Made by a program: the position numbers and the translations under genes
Shown here: positions 1-6,210 of the stretch, in pieces
Numbering within the stretch: position 1 is the first letter of the stretch
Layout: every line of letters begins with the position of its first letter
DNA from: a virus
Length of the DNA: 23,509 nt
IMG/VR virus record: IMGVR_UViG_3300032322_002143
Span: 1 to 23,509 of that record
Strand: one strand, 5' to 3'
Notes under the pieces: model-generated
Told to the model about the DNA's origin: nothing
Databases searched by the model: none
The model's input: only the letters and a program-made list of their open reading frames with translations

Positions 1-47
1 AGGCGTACCGGCAGGCGCTGGCGCGGGCGAGGGAGGTGGTGGGGTGA
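1..47 (+). CDS. C-terminal end of an upstream gene (partial)
   Basis: Reading from base 3, the sequence encodes AYRQALARAREVVG followed by TGA at 45-47. This stop overlaps the GTG start of the next gene as GTGA, the same junction style used throughout the window. That supports a real upstream gene ending here, but only 14 residues are visible and no function can be assigned. Confidence 0.5.
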   Translation, partial: AYRQALARAREVVG

Positions 48-604
48 GCGAGCTACGCGACCTCCGCCTCTCCCCCGCCGACGTCGAGGCCCTGCGCTGG
101 TTTCTGTGCGAAGCCGAGGGGGCCCTCGGGCTCCAGTCCAACTGGGAGGCGGCGGTCAACGCCGCCATTCCCGGGCGCAACAAGGGCAGCAAGCCCGTCA
201 GCGCCGCCAGGAACTTCGGCGTCGCCGAGGCCCGCGTCGAAGCGGCGTCCCGGGCCCGGTGGGTGGCGCGGATCTGGGGCAGGATCGGGCGCACCCACCG
301 CCGCACCCTCGAAGCCACCTACGGCCCCGCCCTCGCCCCGGGGGCGGCGCAACGCTGGGGCTGGCTCGCCGACGGGGACCGCTCCGCCCCGCTGCTGCTC
401 ATCACCGCCGAGCGCCAGGGCCTCACCCGGGCGGACCTGAGGGGGTGGCTCCCGGTGGTGAAGATCAAGGCCCCCGAGGACAAGCCCGGGCGCCCCGGGC
501 GAGGGCTCAACCGCAGGGCACTGGGGGAGCTCCACGAAGAGGCGGAGGTGGCCCTCGTGCTCGCGTCCAGGGCCTGGCGCCAGGCTCGTCAGGAGGAACG
601 ATGA
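44..604 (+). CDS. Unrecognised phage protein, 186 aa
   Basis: The protein starts at a GTG that overlaps the preceding stop (GTGA) and ends at TGA 602-604, overlapping the next ATG. It is basic and helix-rich. It has a positively charged centre around residues 68-95, with many Arg residues and the segment RRTLEATYG, and an Arg/Ala-rich C-terminal helix. There is no signal peptide, membrane segment or recognisable catalytic motif. Its place just before the terminase genes is where many phages keep a late-gene regulator or antiterminator, so a nucleic-acid-binding regulatory role is possible. That is inference from position and charge only; I do not recognise the family. The opposite-strand and alternate-frame readings here are Arg/Pro/Gly-rich shadows. 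Confidence 0.75.
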   Translation: MSELRDLRLSPADVEALRWFLCEAEGALGLQSNWEAAVNAAIPGRNKGSKPVSAARNFGVAEARVEAASRARWVARIWGRIGRTHRRTLEATYGPALAPGAAQRWGWLADGDRSAPLLLITAERQGLTRADLRGWLPVVKIKAPEDKPGRPGRGLNRRALGELHEEAEVALVLASRAWRQARQEER

Positions 605-807
605 AGCTGAAGCCGATCTATACCGTGAAGGAAGTGGCCGAAATGATGCGCCTCAGCGTGCGTCAAACGCTCCGACGGCTAAAAAAGGCCGGCGTCGTGA
701 AGGGAACGGGGCGAGGTAAGAAAATCGACGTCCCCCTGAAAAAGCTCCAGCGGCTCATGCGGGACGCCTGGGATAGCGCGGTCATGGTCGCCAGGATGAC
801 CACGTGA
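601..807 (+). CDS. Small helix-turn-helix protein, excisionase/MerR-like (68 aa)
   Basis: The ATG at 601 is fixed by a strong Shine-Dalgarno sequence AGGAGGAA at 591-598 and overlaps the preceding stop as ATGA. Residues about 7-31 (YTVKEVAEMMRLSVRQTLRR) match the winged-HTH pattern of the excisionase/MerR-type DNA-binding family: an 'aa.aLgvs..tv.r.' helix-turn-helix. A short basic wing (GRGKKIDVP) and a C-terminal helix follow. Such proteins bind DNA as excisionases or small transcription regulators. The base composition is visibly less GC-rich than the neighbours (CTAAAAAAGG, GGTAAGAAAATC), which may mean a separate origin. Lying directly before the terminase and the tandem repeats at 929-958, it could regulate late genes or bind those repeats, but this is inferred. 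The track frame is open upstream of 601, but that part is a shadow of the previous gene. Confidence 0.8.
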   Translation: MKLKPIYTVKEVAEMMRLSVRQTLRRLKKAGVVKGTGRGKKIDVPLKKLQRLMRDAWDSAVMVARMTT

Positions 808-970
808 GAACGCCAAAGAAGGACAAGGTTGGACGCGGGAAGGGGGGCCCACGGGGTAGGGTAGGAGCCCGCAGCGGCGCCCCCTCCGCCCCCCATCTCC
901 GGCTGGTTGGCGCCGGGGCTCCGAACTCTTCGACAGGCCTCGACAGGCTTCGACAGGCCGCGGGGGCGTT
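808..970 (+). other. Non-coding gap before the terminase genes
   Basis: These 163 bases separate the HTH gene from the small terminase gene and are the longest gap in the window. A GTG at 804 opens an 87-codon frame to 1067. Its product is Arg/Gly/Pro-rich, has no Shine-Dalgarno sequence, and runs 97 bases into the terminase gene, so I do not call it. The gap contains G-rich and C-rich tracts (about 838-890) and three 10-bp tandem repeats at 929-958. No convincing -35/-10 pair or terminator was seen. Confidence 0.6.
929..958 (+). repeat. Three tandem 10-bp iterons upstream of terS; candidate packaging or operator site
   Basis: The three consecutive units are TTCGACAGGC (929-938), CTCGACAGGC (939-948) and TTCGACAGGC (949-958). 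They are identical except for one base in the middle unit, and end 12 bases before the ATG of the small terminase gene. A 10-bp period places the sites on the same face of the helix, as expected for cooperative binding by an oligomeric protein. Small terminase subunits in several phages bind repeated sites in or beside their own gene (pac/cos region). The neighbouring HTH protein is an alternative ligand. The role is inferred. Confidence 0.6.
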
Positions 971-1864
971 ATGGCGTCGCGTAGTTCCATCCCCGAAGTG
1001 CTCTGGCCAGAGATTCTGGAGCAGAGCGGCAACGGCTGGCCGACGCGCAAGATCGCCGACTGGTTGAACCAGGTTCACGGCCTCAGCCTGACGCATCATG
1101 CCGTCGCCGCGCTCCTCAAGGCGCAGCGCCAGCAGCGCGAGGAGACCAGCAAGGCCATCGTCCGGGAGCGCCTCGGGAAGACCGTGCTCCTCGACCTCCA
1201 GGCCCTCGAAAGGGAGGGCGTCCGGGTCCGCAAGGTCTGCAAGAAGCTCTTCGCCGCCGTCGACGACGGGGACCTCGAGCACGCCGTCTCCTACCTCAAG
1301 GCCGCCGAGCAGCACCGGAAGCTGATCGAGACGAAGCTCCGGTTTGCCGGCGCCGATACGCCCGATGATCGCAACGCCGAGCTTGCCGCCGCCGCCGCGG
1401 AGGTCGCGCGCCGACTGGGTGCGGAGCCTCCCCCCGACGCAGAGGGCGGCGGAGATTCGCCGGCTGGCCCCGACGGTCCAGGAGCAGGCGGCCCTTCTTT
1501 ACCTCTGGGAGTACTGGGGGCGCCCCGAGCAGTTTGCCCCTCCAGGGGACTGGTCGACCTGGCTCATCCTCTCCGGTCGAGGCTGGGGCAAGAGCCGCAC
1601 CGGCGCCGAGTGGGTCCGCCACCAGGTCGAGAGCGGCGCTTGCAAGCGCCTGGCGCTTGTGGCCCGCACCGCTGCCGATGCCCGCGACGTCATGGTCGAG
1701 GGGGACAGCGGCATCCTCAAGATCTCCCCGCCGTGGAACCGCCCTCACTACGAACCCAGCAAGCGACGCCTCACCTGGCCCAACGGCGCCATCGCCACGA
1801 CGTTCAGCGCCGACGAGCCCAACGCGCTCCGAGGCCCCCAGTACGACGGGGCCTGGGCGGATGA
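971..1864 (+). CDS. Putative small terminase subunit (TerS), with anomalous overlap into terL
   Basis: The small terminase subunit recognises phage DNA and hands it to the large subunit. Residues about 20-50 (NGWPTRKIADWLNQVHG, then LSLTHHAVAALLK) look like an N-terminal helix-turn-helix. Residues 52-125 form long charged helices suited to oligomerisation, ending near KLIETKLRFAGADTPDD. This resembles phage TerS proteins in size and layout, and the gene lies directly before terL. The odd part is the C-terminus. After about residue 155 the frame stays open to TGA 1862-1864, but the product becomes His/Arg/Pro/Gly-rich and looks like a shadow of terL. A genuine overlap would be 500 bases. Either the real protein is about 155 residues and the sequence has an indel, or it is frameshifted near the C6 run at 1430-1435, or it truly carries an overlapping tail. 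The start ATG has only a weak GGGGGCG upstream. Confidence 0.6.
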   Translation: MASRSSIPEVLWPEILEQSGNGWPTRKIADWLNQVHGLSLTHHAVAALLKAQRQQREETSKAIVRERLGKTVLLDLQALEREGVRVRKVCKKLFAAVDDGDLEHAVSYLKAAEQHRKLIETKLRFAGADTPDDRNAELAAAAAEVARRLGAEPPPDAEGGGDSPAGPDGPGAGGPSLPLGVLGAPRAVCPSRGLVDLAHPLRSRLGQEPHRRRVGPPPGRERRLQAPGACGPHRCRCPRRHGRGGQRHPQDLPAVEPPSLRTQQATPHLAQRRHRHDVQRRRAQRAPRPPVRRGLGG

Positions 1865-2765
1865 GCTGGCCGCCTGGAAGTACGACCGCGACGCCTGGGA
1901 CCAGCTCCAGTTTGGCCTTCGGCTGGGTCGTGACCCCCGGGTGATCGTCACCACGACGCCCCGGCCCACCCCGCTCGTAAAGGAGCTGCTGGCCGAAGCC
2001 CAGGCGTCGCGGTCCTTCACCGTCGGATCGACCTACGAGAACGCCGGCAACCTCGCGCCCAGGTTCCTCAAGAAGCTCCTCGACAAGTACGCTGGTACCC
2101 GGCTGGGGCGCCAGGAGATCGAGGGCGCCGTACTCGACGACGCTCCCGGTGCGCTGTGGAAGCGAGCCTGGATCGAGGCCACCCGAAGGCGAGCCTGGAT
2201 CGAGGAGACAAAGACCGGCGACAGGCTCCCGAGCTTTCGGCGCGTCGTTGTGGCCGTCGACCCCGCCGTCAGCACCGACGGGGCCAGCGCCGAGACGGGC
2301 ATCGTGGTCGTTGGCCTCGGCGTCGACGGCCTTGGCTACGTCCTCGACGATCTCTCCGGCCAGCATGGCCCGTCCGAGTGGGCAGACAGGGTGTTCAGCG
2401 CCTTCGATACCTGGAAAGCCGACAAGGTCATCGGTGAGGTCAACAACGGCGGGAACCTGGTCGAGGCCAACTTGCTCGCCGCAGCTCGCGCGAAAAAACG
2501 TTCACCGTTGCCCTACAAGGCCGTCCACGCAAGTCGCGGGAAGGCCACCCGCGCAGACCCCATCGTCACCCTCTACGAGCAGGGCAAGGTCTGCCACCAC
2601 GGGGCCTTCCCCCACCTCGAAGATCAGCTCTGTACCTGGGACCCCGCCGCCGGCGAGCGCAGCCCTGACCGCCTCGACGCGCTGGTCTGGGGCTGCACGG
2701 AGCTGCTGGTTCGTCGCGAGGCCGAAGAATCTCTCACCGTCTACGCCTCCTCCCGTCGCCGATGA
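1365..2765 (+). CDS. Terminase large subunit (TerL)
   Basis: This is the ATPase-nuclease motor that packages DNA into the procapsid. Numbering is from the ATG at 1365; add 7 if the TTG at 1344 is used. The Walker A motif is SGRGWGKS near residues 70-77, preceded by the family hallmark GDWSTWLIL. Walker B/catalytic acid is AWADELAAW near 163-171, and the coupling motif TTTPRPTP is near 196-203. The RNase H-like nuclease domain has AVDPAVS (Asp about 299), GEVNNGGN (about 357-364) and SPDRLDALVWG (about 433-443). The length of about 466 is normal for the Terminase_6/COG5323 group, also seen in gene transfer agents. Upstream, TGA at 1323 limits the frame. The start is uncertain: neither candidate has a clear Shine-Dalgarno sequence. 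The stop overlaps the portal ATG (ATGA). A 27-base in-frame duplication is present at about 2162-2214. Confidence 0.95.
   Translation: MIATPSLPPPPRRSRADWVRSLPPTQRAAEIRRLAPTVQEQAALLYLWEYWGRPEQFAPPGDWSTWLILSGRGWGKSRTGAEWVRHQVESGACKRLALVARTAADARDVMVEGDSGILKISPPWNRPHYEPSKRRLTWPNGAIATTFSADEPNALRGPQYDGAWADELAAWKYDRDAWDQLQFGLRLGRDPRVIVTTTPRPTPLVKELLAEAQASRSFTVGSTYENAGNLAPRFLKKLLDKYAGTRLGRQEIEGAVLDDAPGALWKRAWIEATRRRAWIEETKTGDRLPSFRRVVVAVDPAVSTDGASAETGIVVVGLGVDGLGYVLDDLSGQHGPSEWADRVFSAFDTWKADKVIGEVNNGGNLVEANLLAAARAKKRSPLPYKAVHASRGKATRADPIVTLYEQGKVCHHGAFPHLEDQLCTWDPAAGERSPDRLDALVWGCTELLVRREAEESLTVYASSRRR
2162..2205 (+). repeat. 27-bp offset direct repeat within terL
   Basis: A 17-base sequence, GCGAGCCTGGATCGAGG, occurs at 2162-2178 and again at 2189-2205, exactly 27 bases apart. 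The duplicated peptide is RAWIEATRR / RAWIEETKT, between the ATPase and nuclease domains. It looks like an in-frame tandem duplication of nine codons. Confidence 0.75.
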
Positions 2766-4420
2766 ACCGCATCCTCGCCAAGATCCAGAAGGCCGTCGTG
2801 GCCCTGTCGGCGCCCCTGCGTCGACCGCCGGCCCCCGCGGAGTTCCGGGGCATGGAGGCGCCGGTGACGCGCACCTACCGCCTCTGGACGGTGGACCTGC
2901 TGCGCCTCGCCGAGGCCAGCGCCGACGCGGGTACCATCAGCCGAGCCGCCGAGCTGTGCGATGCGCTGCTGGGCGACGACCGGATCCCGGCCCTGCTCCA
3001 GACCCGCGCCCAGGGCCTGTTTGGGCTCAAGCCGACCTTCGAGGCCAGCGGGGACGGACGCCGCAAGAACCGTGCGGTGCAGGCCCTGGAGGCCAAGGAG
3101 GACTGGTGGAGCCTCTGCCCCGAGGCGGAGTCCGCCCAGTTTCTCCTGTGGGGCGTCCTTCTGGGCCTCGCCCCGGGGGAGTTGCGCTGGTACGACGACG
3201 ACGGCAAGCCCCTGCGGAAGCAAGGGCGCCATGTGCCCGAGCTGCGCTTCCGGCACCCCAAGCACTTCCGCCACGACCCCACCCTGCGCAAGTGGTTCCT
3301 GACCGTCGAGAACGGCCAGGAAGTGCCGTTTACCCCCGGGGACGGCAAGTGGTTCCTCTTCGCTCCCTACGGCCTCAACCGCCCCTGGCAGAACGGGGCC
3401 TGGAGAGGCCTGGCGCGCTGGTGGCTGCTCAAGCAGTACGCCATCGCGGACTGGGGCGAGCACGGCGAACGCGGCGCCAGCCTGTTCGTCAAGAGCGACC
3501 TGGAAGCCGACACGACCCGCGAGGTTCGCAAGCAGCTCGCCCAGGACCTCGCCCAGATGGCCTCTCAGGGCGTCTGCGTCCTACCTCCGGGCTTCTCGGC
3601 GGACCTGCTCGAGATCACGGCGAACACCACGGCCATCTACCAGGCCCAGGTGGAGACCGCCGACACCGCCGCGGCCATCCGGATCCTCGGGCACAACCTC
3701 ACCAGCAAGGTCGACGGCGGCAGCTTCGCCGCGTCGCAGACCGGAGACGGCATCCGCCTCGACCTCCGCAAATTCGACGCGGAGAGCTGGAGCACGGCCA
3801 CCCATGGGCAGGTGCTCACGCACTGGGCCGGGGTGAACTTCGGCGACCCGAGCCTGGCCCCCTGGCCGCTCTACCCGGTCGAGCCCAAGGCAGACCGTAA
3901 GGCCATCGCCGAGGAGCTCGACCTCCTCAGCACGGCGCTGGTGACCCTCGACACGGCCCCGGGCTACATCGACAAGAAGGCCATCCTCGAGGACCGCGGC
4001 GTCCCGCTGCTCAAGGGCGTCGCCATCACCCCGCCGAAGCCCCCCGCTGCCCCGACACCTCCTCCCCCTCCAGGGGGTGACACCGAGGACGAGGACGAGG
4101 AGCCGGAGGGCGAGGAAGAGGAGGAGCTGACCCAGCGCCCCCGTAGCGCTGTTCGCCTCTCTGGCCGTCAGGCCGTCGTCGACGGGATGCTCTGGTCGGA
4201 CTCGGTCGCCGTCGAGGCTGCTCGCCAGGGGCGCTCTGCCCTCGCCGGGCACGTCAACGCGGTGCTGGCCGCCATCGGGGAGGCCACCGATTACGACGAC
4301 CTGCAGCAACGCCTCCTGGCCCTCGTGGAGGGCGATACCCCGGAGTTCCGGGAGCTGGTCTACCGCGCCCTGATCCTCGCCGAGGGTCGCGGCGCCACGT
4401 CCGTCGTCGAGGAGCCATGA
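2762..4420 (+). CDS. Portal protein, DUF935 (Mu gp29-like)
   Basis: The portal forms the dodecameric ring at the capsid vertex through which DNA enters and leaves. The 552-residue length and the central sequence fit the DUF935/Mu gp29 group: residues about 150-240 hold FRHPKHFRHDP, WFLFAPYGLNRPWQNGAW and ARWWLLKQYAIADWGEHGER, and around 250-330 the stem/clip region with FVKSDLEADTTREVRKQL and HNLTSKVDGGSFAAS. Residues about 423-438 are Pro-rich and about 438-458 almost entirely Asp/Glu/Gly, a flexible acidic linker. After it a separate helical C-terminal domain (about 460-552) begins. Mu gp29-type portals usually end near 500 residues, so this tail is an extension. The start overlaps the terL stop and the stop overlaps the next ATG. 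Confidence 0.93.
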   Translation: MNRILAKIQKAVVALSAPLRRPPAPAEFRGMEAPVTRTYRLWTVDLLRLAEASADAGTISRAAELCDALLGDDRIPALLQTRAQGLFGLKPTFEASGDGRRKNRAVQALEAKEDWWSLCPEAESAQFLLWGVLLGLAPGELRWYDDDGKPLRKQGRHVPELRFRHPKHFRHDPTLRKWFLTVENGQEVPFTPGDGKWFLFAPYGLNRPWQNGAWRGLARWWLLKQYAIADWGEHGERGASLFVKSDLEADTTREVRKQLAQDLAQMASQGVCVLPPGFSADLLEITANTTAIYQAQVETADTAAAIRILGHNLTSKVDGGSFAASQTGDGIRLDLRKFDAESWSTATHGQVLTHWAGVNFGDPSLAPWPLYPVEPKADRKAIAEELDLLSTALVTLDTAPGYIDKKAILEDRGVPLLKGVAITPPKPPAAPTPPPPPGGDTEDEDEEPEGEEEEELTQRPRSAVRLSGRQAVVDGMLWSDSVAVEAARQGRSALAGHVNAVLAAIGEATDYDDLQQRLLALVEGDTPEFRELVYRALILAEGRGATSVVEEP

Positions 4421-4725
4421 GCAACCGCACCCTGAACCCCAGCAGCATCGAGCCGGCGCTGCTGGCCAAAACCTACACGTCGTTCCTGGCTGACCTCGAC
4501 TTGGTCGCCGACAGCGGCACCCTCCTGGGAGGCAGCCGGACGGGCGCCGCGGCGAGGAAGGTGCGCTGCACCTCCGGCGGGGTCATCGCCGCCTACCTCC
4601 TCGGGTCCCCGACCACGAAGGTCTTGATCGAGCTGGAGGCCCACGGCGTCGAAGAGCTGCAACTCGTCAAGATCGGCGCCTCTGGCGACGGGACCACGGC
4701 GACAAAGATCACGGTGTTCTGGTGA
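4417..4725 (+). CDS. Small beta-rich protein of unknown function, 102 aa
   Basis: The gene is coupled at both ends: ATGA with the portal gene and GTGA with the head morphogenesis gene. The N-terminal 35 residues are helical; residues about 50-102 (alternating Val/Ile/Leu with Thr/Gly, ending KITVFW) suggest a compact beta fold. There is no signal peptide or metal-binding motif. Mu has no gene between gp29 and gp30 in this position to my knowledge, so it is an accessory insertion. It could be a minor head protein, or a partner of the ADP-ribosyltransferase domain encoded immediately downstream, but nothing in the sequence proves either. Confidence 0.75.
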   Translation: MSNRTLNPSSIEPALLAKTYTSFLADLDLVADSGTLLGGSRTGAAARKVRCTSGGVIAAYLLGSPTTKVLIELEAHGVEELQLVKIGASGDGTTATKITVFW

Positions 4726-6071
4726 AACTCTCCCCGGTCGCCGCCCTCGGTGACCGGTTCCTCGAAGCGGTCACCTTTTTCCGGGAGAAATCCCCGGTCC
4801 TCGCCGAGCGCTACAAAGAGATCGACGACGCCGCGCGCCATCGGGCGTTTACCGTGTCCGGGGTGGCGCGGATCGACGTGGTCGCGTCGGTCTGGCGAGC
4901 CCTGGACGTGGCCCTCGCCAGGGGGGAAGGCTTCGAAGAATTCCGGGCGGCGGCTCTTCCGTCGCTCGCCTCCGCCTGGCTCGGCTCTCCCCAGCAGCTC
5001 CCGAGCCGGGTTGCCACCATCTTTCGCACCAACACCGCCGGGGCCTACAACGCTGGGCGGCACAAGCAGGCGACGCATCCGGACACGGTGCAGTTGCGCC
5101 CCATCTGGCGCTTCGATGCGCTTCTTGACGGGCGCACCTCGTCGATCTGCAAGACCTGCCACGGCACCACGCTGCCGGCGGCGCACCCCTGGTGGCGGAC
5201 CCACCTGAGTCCGCTGCACCACAACTGCCGGTCCTCCTTCGTCACGCTGCGGTCCGGGGAGATCACCCTCGACCCGCCAGACGTCACCGCCGCCGGCACC
5301 TTCGGCACCCCTCCAGGCGAGTCCTGGACCCCTGACCCGGGCGACTACCCGGCCCCGCTACGAGAGGCCGTCGTCCGAGCCACGGAGCCCCCGCCCGCTC
5401 CAGGGCGCATCGACCCCCGGCGCCTGCCCGAGCGCCCGCTGCCGGTCGACGTGGCGCCGCCCCCCGAGGGAGAGCGGGCCTACGCCAAGAAGAACAGGGC
5501 GCAGATCGAGGCCCTCGACGCTCGCCAGCGAGAGGCCATCTCCGACTTCACCTTCGGGTACGACTGGGTCGTCCGCCGGCTGGATCGAGGGGCCTCCCCG
5601 GTCGACATCCTCAAGGACCTCTACAAGGCCTGGAAGAGCGGCACGGTACGGCGCCTTGACGCCTCGCCGGAGGCCCACCTGGAGAAGGGCACGGGCATCC
5701 TCCACCACCTCCGCCAGGCCTACCAGGCGCTCCCGGCCTCGCCCGGGATCGCCTACCGCGGCCTCGCCAACCTGACCCTGGGCCAGGTCGAGACGCTGCT
5801 GAACCAGGACGAGATGACGCTGGGCGCCATCTCCAGTGTCAGCCGAGATCCCAAGGTCGCCGCGAGGTTCGCCACCAGCGACAAGCGCAGCGGTCACAAC
5901 GTCCTGCTGGTGATCCGCCACCAGGGCGGGCGCGCCATCGAAGAGGGCAGCGTGTTCTCGTCGGAGAAGGAGCTTCTCCTCGACGGCAGCGCACGATTCC
6001 GCCTGGTCTCCAGGCACCGCGAGAAGGGCAACCGACGCCGATGGATCGTGGAAATCGAACAGATCCCCTGA
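4722..6071 (+). CDS. Mu gpF-like head morphogenesis protein fused to an ADP-ribosyltransferase-like domain
   Basis: Residues about 50-180 are the Mu gpF/SPP1 gp7 minor head domain: YNAGRHKQA (109-117), the FDALLDGRTS then C143-x-x-C146 stretch, and the hallmark LSPLHHNCRSSF (162-173). A Pro-rich linker spans about 180-250. Residues about 255-449 resemble an R-S-E class ADP-ribosyltransferase: AYRGL with Arg346, the S-x-S strand ISSVS at 370-374 followed by RDPKVAARFAT, and the E-x-E motif SSEKELLLDG with Glu415 and Glu417, then RFRLVSRH as the last strand. All three catalytic elements are intact, so an active NAD-dependent mono-ADP-ribosyltransferase is predicted. The head domain would place it inside the capsid near the portal, allowing injection with the DNA as for T4 Alt. 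It starts at a GTG overlapping the previous stop. The target is unknown. Confidence 0.9.
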   Translation: MKLSPVAALGDRFLEAVTFFREKSPVLAERYKEIDDAARHRAFTVSGVARIDVVASVWRALDVALARGEGFEEFRAAALPSLASAWLGSPQQLPSRVATIFRTNTAGAYNAGRHKQATHPDTVQLRPIWRFDALLDGRTSSICKTCHGTTLPAAHPWWRTHLSPLHHNCRSSFVTLRSGEITLDPPDVTAAGTFGTPPGESWTPDPGDYPAPLREAVVRATEPPPAPGRIDPRRLPERPLPVDVAPPPEGERAYAKKNRAQIEALDARQREAISDFTFGYDWVVRRLDRGASPVDILKDLYKAWKSGTVRRLDASPEAHLEKGTGILHHLRQAYQALPASPGIAYRGLANLTLGQVETLLNQDEMTLGAISSVSRDPKVAARFATSDKRSGHNVLLVIRHQGGRAIEEGSVFSSEKELLLDGSARFRLVSRHREKGNRRRWIVEIEQIP

Positions 6072-6208
6072 CCCTCAACGACGAGCCGATCTCCTGGGAG
6101 GAGGCGCTCGCTCTCCCTCCACCCGACCGCTCCTTCGTCGTCGCCACCGACGCCGAGGGGAGCCGGTACCGGCCCTTCCGCTTCCTCACCCTCGCCGACG
6201 AGGACTGA
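6041..6208 (+). CDS. Small acidic protein of unknown function, 55 aa
   Basis: The ATG at 6041 lies inside the last 31 bases of the ADP-ribosyltransferase fusion gene, and the frame ends at TGA 6206-6208, two bases before the protease gene. The product has the segments ISWEEALALPPPDRSFVVAT and YRPFRFLTLADED, which read like a real folded peptide rather than a GC-rich shadow. The spacing and coupling fit the rest of the operon. Function is unknown. It is adjacent to the ADP-ribosyltransferase, so a small regulator of that domain is conceivable but unsupported. Confidence 0.65.
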   Translation: MDRGNRTDPLTLNDEPISWEEALALPPPDRSFVVATDAEGSRYRPFRFLTLADED

Positions 6209-6210
6209 CC

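Noticed and set aside
804-1067. An 87-codon GTG-initiated frame in the gap before terS
   Set aside because: The GTGA junction is attractive, but the product is basic low-complexity, covers the iterons and overlaps terS by 97 bases with no sign of a real fold.
2149-3900. A 583-codon + strand frame overlapping terL and the portal gene
   Set aside because: It is Arg/Pro/Ala/Gly-rich in composition, overlaps two strongly supported genes in a different frame, and has no start context; it is a shadow.
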